NCBI GenBank assembly: GCA_934086315.1
Contig: CAKOHZ010000002.1
Span: 248,001 to 312,000, forward strand
Length of the DNA stretch: 64,000 nucleotides
Origin: an uncultured Bacilli bacterium
GTDB taxonomy: Bacteria > Bacillota_I > Bacilli_A > RF39 > UBA660
Reading direction: 5' to 3'
Every line of letters begins with the position of its first letter. The first letter of the stretch is position 1. Both the position numbers and the translations under genes were made by a program. Positions 32,330-41,487 of this stretch are shown one piece after another. A model generated the notes under the pieces. It saw only the letters and a list, made by a program, of their open reading frames with translations, made no database searches and had not been told where the DNA came from.

Positions 32330-33925
32330 TTATTCATTACAAGAACTTAATTTAGTTATATTCTCATCATCAGATTTAAAAGCACAATTTCCAATCTTAA
32401 TATTATTCTTATCACCACTAAATGTTACTTTAACTAAATTTTTATTATCATAGAAAGCATAATTACCAATTGTTTTAACACTACTTGGAATTTCTATCCT
32501 ACTAATATCTGATCCATTAAATGCATAATCATCTATCTTTTCAACACTATTTGGTATTCTAATATAATCTATTTTAGTACATTCAATATACTCTTTTTCT
32601 ACACATGCAAATGCATTTTTTCCAATAGATAACACTTTTTGATTATTAATGGTATCTGGAATTATAACTTTGTCTGGACAAAACTTTTTATTAGAGCTTC
32701 CTCTTTCATAATGATTATATTTTTCTATTTCACCAGTTTTATCATTAAATTCAAAACACTTAGGATTAGTAACATTTATTTCACTTATAGTTTTTTCTAT
32801 TTTATCATAACCTCTATTAGTATTAAAAAAATAACCATAATAATGATGAATACCATACGTAGTATCTAGATTAAGGTTAATTAGATAATAATCTTTATTT
32901 TTTGTAAGTTTTACACCATCAGCAAAAATACCTTCATCAACATATCTTTTATATTCATCATTTGACATATTAAAATTTATTGATTTATCTGTATATATAT
33001 TTGGTTCAATTATTCTTTTTATACTTCCAGTAGTAACTCTATTATATGTATCCTCTGATAAAATTCCATATAATTCAGTTGGTTTATCAACTGTAATATA
33101 TGCATATACAGAAAAAGAATATTTTTTATATTCATCAAAAGTTTTATTTATATATTCTTCGTAATTATCAAATTTATCACCTTTAATAAATATAAAAGCA
33201 TGTGGATCATCAGAGTATAAATAATATTTACCAGGTTCTTTTATTTTAAACTTTATAACTACAGTATTTTCAATCTCACTATCAATTTTAATAAATACAC
33301 CACTATATTTAATCTTAGAAAGAACTTCACTCTCATAATAATGTTTAAAGTCTTCAAGACTAAAAGATGAAAATCTTTTAGATCCTACTGTTTTATATGC
33401 CTCATATGCTTCTTCAGCTGTAGCTATCTCAAAAAATTCTGTATTTAATTTACCATTACTTGCTAAATTTTCAAATAATTGATTTGTATTTAATGCAGGT
33501 AATGTACTAAGATCATATAAAATACCAGAACCTTCATTTTTATTAGCATCTGCTATTATATACTTTTCATAATCTTTTCTACCATAAGCATTCACAAGTA
33601 CATTTTTATTTTCATCATACTCTAATGAACAAGTACGAAATGTGGAATTAACATCCTCATCATCCCAACCAAAATCAAAGCAATAATGAAAACTGTTTGC
33701 CTTATAATAATCTTTCTTTGCTTCAGCACTTGCTGCTATTTTTCTTACTTCCCTAATAAATTCATTATTTTCATCTATTTTAGCACCTTTAAAAACTTCT
33801 TCATTTTTATTACCACTATTTCCACCATTACCATTATTTCTATTAAGAAAAAATTTATAATAAGAAACAACACCCATTAAAATAACTAATAAAACAGCTA
33901 AAACTGAACAAACAATCTTTTTCAC
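32330..33925 (-). CDS. Membrane-anchored protein with C-terminal BspA-type leucine-rich repeats
   Basis: 531 aa, GTG start with GAGGTG upstream. An N-terminal hydrophobic segment (about 5-26) anchors or exports it. Residues 45-400 form a large extracellular region of unknown fold with many Tyr/Asp residues and YDKIEKTISEINVTNPKCFEF before the repeats. The last 120 residues are LRR_5 repeats: VLSIGKNAFA, YIRIPNSVEKIDDYAFNGS and IEIPSSVKTIGNYAFYDN, as in surface proteins of gut Firmicutes and Treponema. Probably a surface adhesion or binding protein. A single gene with its own terminator. Confidence 0.82.
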   Translation of the reverse strand: MKKIVCSVLAVLLVILMGVVSYYKFFLNRNNGNGGNSGNKNEEVFKGAKIDENNEFIREVRKIAASAEAKKDYYKANSFHYCFDFGWDDEDVNSTFRTCSLEYDENKNVLVNAYGRKDYEKYIIADANKNEGSGILYDLSTLPALNTNQLFENLASNGKLNTEFFEIATAEEAYEAYKTVGSKRFSSFSLEDFKHYYESEVLSKIKYSGVFIKIDSEIENTVVIKFKIKEPGKYYLYSDDPHAFIFIKGDKFDNYEEYINKTFDEYKKYSFSVYAYITVDKPTELYGILSEDTYNRVTTGSIKRIIEPNIYTDKSINFNMSNDEYKRYVDEGIFADGVKLTKNKDYYLINLNLDTTYGIHHYYGYFFNTNRGYDKIEKTISEINVTNPKCFEFNDKTGEIEKYNHYERGSSNKKFCPDKVIIPDTINNQKVLSIGKNAFACVEKEYIECTKIDYIRIPNSVEKIDDYAFNGSDISRIEIPSSVKTIGNYAFYDNKNLVKVTFSGDKNNIKIGNCAFKSDDENITKLSSCNE

Positions 33926-33981
33926 TTCACACCTCTACTATTATATTTATAATAACATAATACTAACAATAAGACAAAAGA

Positions 33982-34004
33982 AAACTCTATTTATTATAGA
34001 GTTT
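33982..34004 (-). terminator. Terminator of the C39-like peptidase gene
   Basis: AAACTCTAT and ATAGAGTTT pair around a short loop; TTCTTTTG follows on the minus strand. It overlaps the stop codon at 34003. Confidence 0.7.
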
Positions 34005-34761
34005 ATTCATAATATACTATTCTTCCTTCCATTTGTTGAAAGAATTTATTAAATTTATCTATCTCTAGTTTCTCTTTTTTACCTGTATTTGGATCATTAT
34101 AATATATATAATCATTATCTATTCCAGTAACAAGTATAGCATGTTCATGTCTAGGCCATCTAACTATTTCACCAGTTTCATAATCATACCATTTATCTTG
34201 TTCTCTATATATAATTCCTTCTTCTAAATCAGTAGTAAACCAAACTTCTATTGGATTTTTCTTTAATAATATTTTATATAAATCATCTATTGTAGCATTC
34301 TTTTTAGTAAGTGCTCCTTCTTTAAATGTATTTGCTGTTTGTCTAATTGGTTCATTAAATACTCCATAAGCATATTTACTTTTAGGATTACCAACAAACT
34401 CTTTTTCAGGGTTAGCACCTTTTACATCATCTCCACTACCATATGGAACTGGCCCTTTTGGTAATGCATCAATTATTTCATCAACAGTTACATCTACGTC
34501 ATAATAACTAAGCAACATATACAATGAAACACTTTCGCATCCAGTTGGATAATCAGGATATTGATAAAATGGTTCAATATCTAATAATATTTGCTTATAT
34601 TTTATATTGTTTTCAATACTTGAGTTATCTATTTTATTATCATCACTATTATTCTTATCATTAAAATATGTATCATACAAAAAATACCCAATCGATACAA
34701 ATATTATAAACAATATTAATTTAGGTATAAATTTAAGTCTTCTTCTTTTTCTTCTTGCCAC
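34003..34761 (-). CDS. Membrane-anchored C39-like cysteine peptidase
   Basis: 252 aa. GTG start with AAGGAG six bases upstream. A basic N-terminus (ARRKRRRLKF) and one membrane helix (about 12-30) precede a peptidase_C39_2 domain. The nucleophile is in PTGCESVSLYMLLSYY, the His in RHEHAILVTG, and the Asp/Asn in YYNDPNTGKK. Family members act as extracellular proteases or peptide-processing enzymes; some only bind. The domain has the conserved length. No transporter is adjacent, unlike bacteriocin C39 systems. Substrate unknown. Confidence 0.82.
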   Translation of the reverse strand: MARRKRRRLKFIPKLILFIIFVSIGYFLYDTYFNDKNNSDDNKIDNSSIENNIKYKQILLDIEPFYQYPDYPTGCESVSLYMLLSYYDVDVTVDEIIDALPKGPVPYGSGDDVKGANPEKEFVGNPKSKYAYGVFNEPIRQTANTFKEGALTKKNATIDDLYKILLKKNPIEVWFTTDLEEGIIYREQDKWYDYETGEIVRWPRHEHAILVTGIDNDYIYYNDPNTGKKEKLEIDKFNKFFQQMEGRIVYYE

Positions 34762-34940
34762 TTCTTACTCCTTTATATATTATATTTTATCACAATTAAA
34801 TATAACATTTAATTTTATTTCACAACTACACTGTAAACTATTTATATAAATATAACAATCTAGAGTGACATTTAAATGACATTTTATATTTTACATAGTT
34901 TCTAAACATAACATTATAAAAAATAATAATTGCAATAAAA

Positions 34941-34958
34941 GCTACCATTTCTGGTAGC
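34941..34958 (-). terminator. Hairpin terminator after the gene ending at 34994
   Basis: GCTACCA pairs with TGGTAGC with a four-base loop; TTTTATTG follows on the minus strand. The rest of 34762-34993 is A/T-rich and holds a tandem ATGTCA-type repeat (34868-34882), with no gene. Confidence 0.65.
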
Positions 34959-34993
34959 AAAATATTTACATAATATTACTTTCTAATTTAAAT

Positions 34994-35941
34994 CTATAAA
35001 GAAGGACTAGAACCTCTATACCCATAATCAGGCATATCATCATCAGTAGGAACTTTTCTTACAAAATCTCCAAGTAAAAAAGGTAATTCTTCTTTATTAA
35101 CAATAAATCTTCCTGTAGTTCCAGAAAGCACAGGTGCATCATCACTAACTTTAATAACACCTGGAAGAGCATTTATCATATCTATATTACACAATTTTGG
35201 AACAAAATACTCGACAACCGCTTCATCCCCATCGTATGTTATTTCTATACTTAACGCATGTCCCTTATCTCTAACCATCATAAGCGTTTTATTAACACTT
35301 GGAAGACCTATTAAATCAGTATAAGCACTTCCTGTATCACTAGGAAAAAAATCAAATATTTTTTTAGTTTCAGGACTATTTTTACCATATAAAGTTAAGG
35401 GATAACCAGCTATATCTCTAGTATCCAAAACATTTAATGACTGTAATATATTATCATTATTCATAACATAAGAATGAAATAAATGTAATGCTTCATTTAT
35501 AGTAACACAATTATCAAAATAACTATCAATTGGTGTATAAAATGCATAACCTTTAAAATTCATTTTCACATCATTTACAAATTCCTCTCTCATAAATGAT
35601 ATTCTATTATTAAAGAATTTCTTTATAGAAGTAGGATCATATTTAAGATTAGACGCTTCTTCGATAATTTTTTTAAAAAATGCATCAATTTTATTTAAAG
35701 TTTCTTTATTTAAATCAAGACTTTTTCCCATAAGTTCGAATTCAATTCTTAAATCTTTAAGTCCACTAAACAATTTATCCATATAACTTATCATAGAATC
35801 CATAGAATATAAATCAGAATCCGTTGGAACTAAAGAATGCATATCTTTTTTAACACACATATCCATGGCAAAAAATCTTTCAATTTTATCTGTTCTTTCT
35901 TGTCTTATATCTTCTTCAGTTTTATTATATATATCAAACAT
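34994..35941 (-). CDS. Hypothetical cytoplasmic protein
   Basis: 315 aa, no family recognised. Helical first half (residues 1-150, with MDKLFSGLKDLRIEFELMGKSL), then a mixed domain with YGKNSPETKKIFDFFPSDTGSAYTDLIGL and ALSIEITYDGDEAVVEYFVPKLCN, ending in a disordered DDDMPDYGYRGSSPSL tail. No signal peptide or membrane span. It starts 35 bases after the trpS stop and is probably co-transcribed with trpS and thus under the T-box. A similar overall style (long helical N-part) occurs in the J-domain protein at 39.7 kb, but I see no clear homology. Confidence 0.6.
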   Translation of the reverse strand: MFDIYNKTEEDIRQERTDKIERFFAMDMCVKKDMHSLVPTDSDLYSMDSMISYMDKLFSGLKDLRIEFELMGKSLDLNKETLNKIDAFFKKIIEEASNLKYDPTSIKKFFNNRISFMREEFVNDVKMNFKGYAFYTPIDSYFDNCVTINEALHLFHSYVMNNDNILQSLNVLDTRDIAGYPLTLYGKNSPETKKIFDFFPSDTGSAYTDLIGLPSVNKTLMMVRDKGHALSIEITYDGDEAVVEYFVPKLCNIDMINALPGVIKVSDDAPVLSGTTGRFIVNKEELPFLLGDFVRKVPTDDDMPDYGYRGSSPSL

Positions 35942-35975
35942 ATTTCACCTACTATAAGTATATAATACTATATTT

Positions 35976-37058
35976 TTAATTATTTATAAACTTATTTTTA
36001 AATTCTTCATTATCAAAATAATCTATTCCAATATCTCTTTTAACTTTATTAAGTATAACATTAGTATGTTCTATTCCTTTTAATGTACCTTGTCTTAACA
36101 TTTCAAATACTTCAGGTTTACGTTTTTCGTAATATTCACGTCTTGTTCTAATAGGTTCCATTACTTCTTGCATAGCATCATTTAAGAATCTTTTAACTTT
36201 CATGTCTCCTAAACCACCACGTTCATAATGTGCTTTTAATTCTTCAAGATTTTTATATTCTGGTAAATATTTCTTAAAGTGTTCATCTGTAGCAAAGGCT
36301 TCTAAATATATAAATACTGTATTATTCTTTGTATCTCCTGGATCTTCTACTCTAATATGATTTGGATCTGTATACATACCCATTATTTTTCTTTTAATTT
36401 CTTCACTTGAATCCTTAAGGTATATACAATTCCCAAGAGATTTACTCATTTTAGCATTTCCATCAGTACCAGGAAGTCTAGAACAAGTTTCATTATCCGG
36501 AAGTATCGCTTCAGGTAATACTAAAGTATCTGTTTTATATATTCTATTAAATGAATTAACTATCTCACGAGTTTGTTCTATCATTGGAAGTTGATCATCT
36601 CCAACTGGTACATACTTAGCACCAAAAGCAGTTATATCAGCAGCTTGACTAATTGGATAAGTAAAGAATCCTACTGGTATATTATTTTCAAAATTTCTAA
36701 GTTTTATTTCATTTTTAATAGTTGGATTTCTTTGAAGTCTAGCAACTGTTACTAAATTTGAATAATACATTGGAAGCTCGTATAAAGCAGGTATAGCACT
36801 TTGTAATACAAATGTTGTCTTTTCTGGTTCTAATCCTGCTGCTAAATAATCAAGCATAACCTCCATTACATTTTCTCTTATCTTTTCTGGATTTTGAGCA
36901 TTATCTGTAAGAGCTTGTAAATCTGCTATCATAACAAATTGATTATATTTTCCACTATTTTGTATTTCTACACGTTTTCTAAGTGACCCAACATAATGTC
37001 CTATATGTAAAGGACCTGTAGGCCTATCTCCTGTTAAAGTTATTATTTTATCTTTCAT
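35976..37058 (-). CDS. trpS: Tryptophanyl-tRNA synthetase
   Basis: 360 aa. Class I synthetase charging tRNA-Trp. Signature motifs: GDRPTGPLHIGHYVGSL (HIGH type, residues 9-25) and KMSKSLGN (about 203-210). The C-terminal RRDIGID-like KRDIGIDYF is usual. Length slightly above the 330-residue norm. AAGGAG precedes the ATG. The 350-base leader contains a T-box riboswitch and a further mini-ORF, so expression answers to uncharged tRNA-Trp. The gene downstream (hypothetical, 34994) is probably in the same unit. Confidence 0.97.
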   Translation of the reverse strand: MKDKIITLTGDRPTGPLHIGHYVGSLRKRVEIQNSGKYNQFVMIADLQALTDNAQNPEKIRENVMEVMLDYLAAGLEPEKTTFVLQSAIPALYELPMYYSNLVTVARLQRNPTIKNEIKLRNFENNIPVGFFTYPISQAADITAFGAKYVPVGDDQLPMIEQTREIVNSFNRIYKTDTLVLPEAILPDNETCSRLPGTDGNAKMSKSLGNCIYLKDSSEEIKRKIMGMYTDPNHIRVEDPGDTKNNTVFIYLEAFATDEHFKKYLPEYKNLEELKAHYERGGLGDMKVKRFLNDAMQEVMEPIRTRREYYEKRKPEVFEMLRQGTLKGIEHTNVILNKVKRDIGIDYFDNEEFKNKFINN

Positions 37059-37113
37059 AATTTCATCTCTCCTTAAATATTAATATTTTTATTTTTGCTT
37101 TAGTTATTAATAC

Positions 37114-37149
37114 TTAACACCATCGAAATCCCTCATAATATTTTATCAT
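37114..37149 (-). CDS. 11-residue Trp-containing mini-ORF between T-box and trpS
   Basis: After the T-box terminator there is GAGGTGAAGAA directly before an ATG (37147-37149), an unusually good ribosome binding site. The frame reads MIKYYEGFRWC and stops at TAA 37114-37116. A single Trp codon stands at position 10, next to the end. About 55 bases separate it from the trpS ATG. A leader peptide sensing charged tRNA-Trp during translation, on top of the T-box, would resemble the two-level control of the Bacillus anti-TRAP operon. Seen: RBS, ORF, Trp codon. Inferred: regulatory role. Confidence 0.5.
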   Translation of the reverse strand: MIKYYEGFRWC

Positions 37150-37163
37150 TTCTTCACCTCTAA

Positions 37164-37407
37164 TAAAAAAATCTTACCCTAAACTAGGATAAGATTATAA
37201 ATTCTTACTATTGCCACCTAAAATAGCTTAATGCCTATACCATCATATAGTCCTTTTATTAACGAAGATGAGTACTTCGTATTATCCTACTATCGTTTCA
37301 GATAATCTTTCATTGGCCCATTCAATATAATCAATCTTATGACTTTCCATCAACCAGTCACTTTCTATAAAGAATCATATATCTACTCTTCCAAATCAAC
37401 AATTTAC
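37164..37407 (-). promoter_or_regulatory. T-box riboswitch, Trp-specific, for trpS
   Basis: The leader transcribed on the minus strand has the T-box architecture. Stem I contains AGAAAGTGACTGGTTGATGG-type sequence and a specifier region with TGG (37318-37320, Trp codon) after GAA. The conserved antiterminator bulge is TTTTAGGTGGCA (TGGC at 37213-37216 complementary to the GCCA end expected for tRNA-Trp). The element ends in a terminator of AATCTTA..TAAGATT arms (37170-37196) followed by seven T. Specifier codon and gene agree. Transcription would start near 37407. Standard mechanism: uncharged tRNA-Trp stabilises the antiterminator. Confidence 0.88.
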
Positions 37408-37413
37408 GAATAG

Positions 37414-37442
37414 ATTATAATATATTTTTTTTATATTGTCAA
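37414..37442 (-). promoter_or_regulatory. trpS/T-box promoter
   Basis: Consensus TTGACA (37437-37442) and TATAAT (37414-37419) with exactly 17 bases on the minus strand, right behind the stop of the upstream dehydrogenase gene. Confidence 0.9.
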
Positions 37443-37444
37443 CT

Positions 37445-38227
37445 TTAAGCCCCAACACTCATAGTTTCAGGTAATGTACTACCACCATCTATTACTATTC
37501 CTTGACCTGTTATATAACTTGCTTCATCACTTGCAAGAAACGCAGCAAGTTCTCCTAATTCTTCAATAGTTCCAAGTCTTTTCATTGGAATACCTATTCT
37601 TATTCCTTCTATAACACTCTTTGGATCTTCACTATTTGAGTCTTTTGCGATTCCATCAACCATAGGTGTCATTATATATCCTGGCATAATAGCATTAACT
37701 CTTATATTTCTACTTACTAGTTCCATTGCAAGTCCTTTAGTAAATCCTATTAATGCAGCTTTAGTAGTTGCATAAGCACATTCCCCAGTATCTGCTACCA
37801 TTGGTCCAGTAACACTAGATAAATTAACAATACTACCGTTATCATTAAAATATTTAAGACAAGACTTTGTCACATTCCAAGTACCTTTTATATTAACATC
37901 AAAATGAAAATCTCTAACTTCATCACTCATTTCCATAAAAGTTTGTACTTTTGCTACACCTGCATTATTAACAAGTACATCTATATTACCAAATATTTCT
38001 TTTGTTTTTTCAATTGCTTCGTTTACCTTTTCTTTATTTCTTATATCTGCATGAAATCCTATAACATTATATCCTTCATTATTTAGTTTAGCTACTACAT
38101 CATTTACTGATTCATCATAATCTATAATAGACACTTTAGCTCCATATTTTAAAAATACTTTTACTATTCCAAGTCCATTTCCCATAGCCCCACCTGTTAC
38201 TACACATACTTTATCTTTTAACTTCAT
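37445..38227 (-). CDS. SDR-family oxidoreductase, UcpA-like
   Basis: 260 aa. Short-chain dehydrogenase with TGGAMGNGLG (variant of TGxxxGxG), NNAGVAKV, catalytic Ser in NLSSVTG, YATTKAAL (YxxxK), and the sequence end IDGGSTLPETMSVG that is characteristic of UcpA-like SDRs. Asp in IIDYDES after beta-2 suggests NAD(H) preference. The UcpA substrate is unknown. The cofactor motif has Met/Asn in place of small residues. It stands alone: thioredoxin-like gene upstream, trpS promoter immediately downstream. Confidence 0.88.
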   Translation of the reverse strand: MKLKDKVCVVTGGAMGNGLGIVKVFLKYGAKVSIIDYDESVNDVVAKLNNEGYNVIGFHADIRNKEKVNEAIEKTKEIFGNIDVLVNNAGVAKVQTFMEMSDEVRDFHFDVNIKGTWNVTKSCLKYFNDNGSIVNLSSVTGPMVADTGECAYATTKAALIGFTKGLAMELVSRNIRVNAIMPGYIMTPMVDGIAKDSNSEDPKSVIEGIRIGIPMKRLGTIEELGELAAFLASDEASYITGQGIVIDGGSTLPETMSVGA

Positions 38228-38282
38228 AATTCACTCTCCTTATATTTTAATTCTAACAAAAAAGTAACTAAATTAATAGTTA

Positions 38283-38921
38283 CTAATCACAATCAGCAGT
38301 ACAATAACTTTGATCTTTTGTATCAGTTATCATCTTAACTAATTTCTCTTTCATACTAGTTAAATCTTCCTTATTCCAAAAATCTTCTGGAGTTTCATAA
38401 CTCTTATTATTCCAATATCTAGTGTCATCAAAACCAACTATTTTACCATTTTTAACAGCTATTAATGATGGAGCATATATTCTTCTATTTCCTTCATCAT
38501 CATATCTTAAATTATCCCCTAATAACTTAACAGTTTCTTGATATAATTCGCTATTATCTTCTCTATCTTTCTTAATATTAAAATAGTATACTTTTTCTAG
38601 TTTTTCTTGTTTTGCAACTTCATTTATTATAGGAGCATAACCTCTACACCAAGGACATTCTGGAAAACCTAAGAATATAATTCCAGAACCATTCTTAAGT
38701 ATTTTATTTATTTCCTCTAAACTTCTATAAACAAATACGTTATCTTCACTAACAGGATACTCACTTGCAAACTTAACAGCATCTGTTTTTGTATCTTCTT
38801 TATTCCCGGCATATTTCATACCAAAAATAAATGATACAACACATACTACAACTAAAATTATATAAAATATTATATTATATATACTCTTATATTTATTCTC
38901 ATTCTTATTTTGCTTTTTCAT
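38283..38921 (-). CDS. Membrane-anchored thioredoxin-like protein
   Basis: 212 aa from the ATG at 38919-38921 (AGGAAG upstream; the longer reading begins inside the RBS region). One membrane helix (about 17-37) is followed by an extracellular thioredoxin-fold domain with GFPECPWCRGYAPII (CPWC active site) and IYAPSLIAVKNG (cis-Pro position). The C-terminus has another Cys pair (YCTADCD). Probably a surface disulfide reductase/oxidase, like the bacteriocin-transport-accessory (PedC/BrcD-like) thioredoxins. No exporter neighbours directly. Confidence 0.8.
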   Translation of the reverse strand: MKKQNKNENKYKSIYNIIFYIILVVVCVVSFIFGMKYAGNKEDTKTDAVKFASEYPVSEDNVFVYRSLEEINKILKNGSGIIFLGFPECPWCRGYAPIINEVAKQEKLEKVYYFNIKKDREDNSELYQETVKLLGDNLRYDDEGNRRIYAPSLIAVKNGKIVGFDDTRYWNNKSYETPEDFWNKEDLTSMKEKLVKMITDTKDQSYCTADCD

Positions 38922-39007
38922 AAACACACTTCCTAACATTAACATATTTATATATTTTTAACAATAAATCTATAAATTATTAGTTGATTTTCTCAACTAA
39001 AGTTGAA

Positions 39008-39691
39008 TTACTTATTACAACTAGTAAGAGATAATGGTATTTTATAAGTTGTAGTCTTTCCATCTTTACTAGCTAGTATCTCAATATATAAATGATTATT
39101 AGTATAATTTTTACAATTAGATTCATAATCATCTATTACAAATTCTACTTCATGTAAATAATCTTCAAGTGTTATATTATTCTTTTTATTATATTCACTT
39201 ATTTTAGTAATTACTTCATCATGAGAATCATACAATATACATTCTACGCTATCATATACATTATTATCATCCCCACCGCAATATTTAACATTAGAAATAT
39301 ATATAGAAGATTTATTTTTATTATAAGCAATACTTCCAGATATAGTAAAATTTTCACAAGCTGCACTCAATGTTTTAAACTCAAATTTTTCTTTATGAAA
39401 AAATATAAGACCAATAAGCAATACTAATATTAAAATTAAAACTATAATTATCGGAACATAATATTTATGATTTATATTTTTTTTATTTTCACCCTCTAAA
39501 ATATTATCTATATTTATATTAAAATCTTTACTCATTTGTTTTATTATAGAAATATCAGGTATATTTTTACCATTTTCCCATTTACTTACTGCTTGATATG
39601 TAACGCCATACTTAAGAGCTAAATCAGCTTGAGTCAAATTATTATTTTTTCTAAGTTCTCTAATAAATTTTCCAATTTTCTCTTGATCCAT
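39008..39691 (-). CDS. HTH_3 regulator with one membrane helix and extracellular domain
   Basis: 227 aa from the ATG at 39689-39691 (GGAG six bases upstream). An XRE-type helix-turn-helix (IRELRKNNNLTQADLALKYGVTYQAVSKWENGKNIPDI, about 7-44) is followed by a membrane helix (about 79-100) and an extracellular domain with four Cys (CENFTI, VKYCGG, VECILY, SNCKNY). This is the shape of a one-component membrane-bound transcription regulator. No obvious target: the nearest gene with the same direction is the thioredoxin-like protein, 87 bases downstream. Confidence 0.75.
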   Translation of the reverse strand: MDQEKIGKFIRELRKNNNLTQADLALKYGVTYQAVSKWENGKNIPDISIIKQMSKDFNINIDNILEGENKKNINHKYYVPIIIVLILILVLLIGLIFFHKEKFEFKTLSAACENFTISGSIAYNKNKSSIYISNVKYCGGDDNNVYDSVECILYDSHDEVITKISEYNKKNNITLEDYLHEVEFVIDDYESNCKNYTNNHLYIEILASKDGKTTTYKIPLSLTSCNK

Positions 39692-39718
39692 AACTACTCC
39701 ATTCATAAATATTATAAC

Positions 39719-39747
39719 AAAAAAAGAATAATTTTTAAATTATTCTT
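39719..39747 (-). terminator. Terminator of the J-domain protein gene
   Basis: AAGAATAATTT pairs with AAATTATTCTT with a two-base loop; TTTTTTTG follows on the minus strand, overlapping the stop at 39740. Confidence 0.75.
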
Positions 39748-41395
39748 CATTATTAGTTTTTATTCTTAATTCTCTAACATTCTTACTTTTTTGCATTCCA
39801 TCAGTATAATATAAGAATCTATCACATATATCACTTTCAAGAGTATTTAATAACATTTCTTTATCTTCATAACTCTCATATCTATAATAACTAGGTCTTA
39901 AATAATAGAAACTATTTTTATTTTTTAAATCTTGACTATAAACTAATTCATAATTTCCATATTGACATAATATACTTTCTTTAGTATTTTTAGTTCTTCT
40001 AGATAAATTAACTACATTACCATTTCTTACAAATACACTTAATGGTAATAATAATGTATCTTTACTTAATTCTTCTTTAGTTTTAACACTTACTGAATCA
40101 TCATCTAAAGAAATAAAATTATCAGCATCTAAATTCCCTAATACAAAAGGTTCATATCTTTTACTTACACCATCTTTAGGAAAAGTAACAAATATATTAT
40201 ATAAATCATTAGCAACCATAGAAAATAATATTTTATCTTTATTTTCATCAGTAAACGAAATGTTTTCAAGAACCATTAAATCTTCTGAATTATATACACC
40301 AGTTTCAGCTCTATCTAATATTTCCATTAATCTAGCATATGTACTAATAGCAATATTAATCTTTTTTGAGTCTTCACTAGGATTTAACATCAACAATGTT
40401 TTCTTATATCTAATTGTTAAACCAGTTCTTAATCTTCTAACAACACTTTTTATATTATTAATTTCAGTTATTAATTTTTCAACACTAATCTTAGTACTTG
40501 TAAAAGAACCATTAATTATAGATAAATCTATTTTGTTTAATAATTTACTTTTAGATTCTCCAGAAATATATGATCTGTCCATTTTCATAACTTTTCTTGT
40601 TAAACTAAGATACTCTTTTCTATTCTTTTCAAAACACTCAGATATTCCTCTAACTTTAAGTTCAAATTGTCTAAATATATTATTTTCTTCTTCCATAGTT
40701 AAACTAGGATTATATAACATTTTCACATAGGAATTTCTAAACTTAGCAAAAGAATCACTAAATGAATAATTTTCATCATATAAATTATTTGTTACTATTC
40801 TATCTAAAGTATCATTTATATATTGTTCTCTAACATTAGCCATACCATTTAATCTTCTTAAAAAAGTATCAACATCTACATTATAATTAATCTCGTATTT
40901 AAATGATCTTGGTATTTTATTTGCTATACGATATCTAGATTCTTCATTTCCATAAGTAACAAATAATAAACTAATGAATGTATCACAAGCGTTTTTAAGT
41001 TCATTATTATTAGTAGCATTTTGAATATTACATTTATTATATAAATTAATTACTTCATTTTTAAGTCTAGATTCACCAGAATTTTCAAAAAATCTACGTA
41101 AATTCGAAATAGCTCTAGCTTTATTCATGAAAAATATAATATCGTCTCCAACATCATAAGTTTTAGAATTAGTTGTACAGTTTACTCTATCAATATTTTG
41201 TTTCAAATAATCATACGCATTATTAATATCAATAGATCTTTGAGTATATTCTCTTAATTCTTTTTCACTTGAATTGAAATGTCTATCTGGATGATATTGT
41301 TTCATTAATTCTCTATATCTTTTAGTTATTGCTTCTATAGTTAATATTGTATCTAAATCAAATCCTAATATTGTTCTAGCATTTGCAATTGACAT
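39740..41395 (-). CDS. J-domain protein with large uncharacterised C-terminal part
   Basis: 551 aa from the ATG at 41393-41395 (GGGGGG upstream). Residues 1-70 form a DnaJ domain (ARTILGFDLDTILTIEAITKRYRELMKQYHPDRHF, with the HPD needed to stimulate Hsp70 ATPase, and INNAYDYLK). The remaining 480 residues lack the Gly/Phe and zinc-finger parts of DnaJ. They are mostly helical, then beta-rich near the end. It is therefore a specialised type III J protein that recruits DnaK to an unknown client. No membrane segment visible. The gene is alone between terminators. Confidence 0.8.
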   Translation of the reverse strand: MSIANARTILGFDLDTILTIEAITKRYRELMKQYHPDRHFNSSEKELREYTQRSIDINNAYDYLKQNIDRVNCTTNSKTYDVGDDIIFFMNKARAISNLRRFFENSGESRLKNEVINLYNKCNIQNATNNNELKNACDTFISLLFVTYGNEESRYRIANKIPRSFKYEINYNVDVDTFLRRLNGMANVREQYINDTLDRIVTNNLYDENYSFSDSFAKFRNSYVKMLYNPSLTMEEENNIFRQFELKVRGISECFEKNRKEYLSLTRKVMKMDRSYISGESKSKLLNKIDLSIINGSFTSTKISVEKLITEINNIKSVVRRLRTGLTIRYKKTLLMLNPSEDSKKINIAISTYARLMEILDRAETGVYNSEDLMVLENISFTDENKDKILFSMVANDLYNIFVTFPKDGVSKRYEPFVLGNLDADNFISLDDDSVSVKTKEELSKDTLLLPLSVFVRNGNVVNLSRRTKNTKESILCQYGNYELVYSQDLKNKNSFYYLRPSYYRYESYEDKEMLLNTLESDICDRFLYYTDGMQKSKNVRELRIKTNNEE

Positions 41396-41461
41396 AATTA
41401 ACCCCCCTTTATCCAAAAGCTATTACATTATATCATATTTGATACAATAAGTCAAATATTT

Positions 41462-41487
41462 TTAAAAAGCCACTACATTGTGGCTTT
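41462..41487 (-). terminator. Terminator of the DHH phosphoesterase gene
   Basis: AAAGCCAC pairs with GTGGCTTT around six bases; TTTTTAAAAA follows on the minus strand, overlapping the stop at 41473. Confidence 0.8.

Noticed and set aside
34868..34882. Tandem ATGTCA-type repeat upstream of the C39-like peptidase
   Set aside because: Two short copies in A/T-rich DNA; no clear relation to a promoter or regulator.
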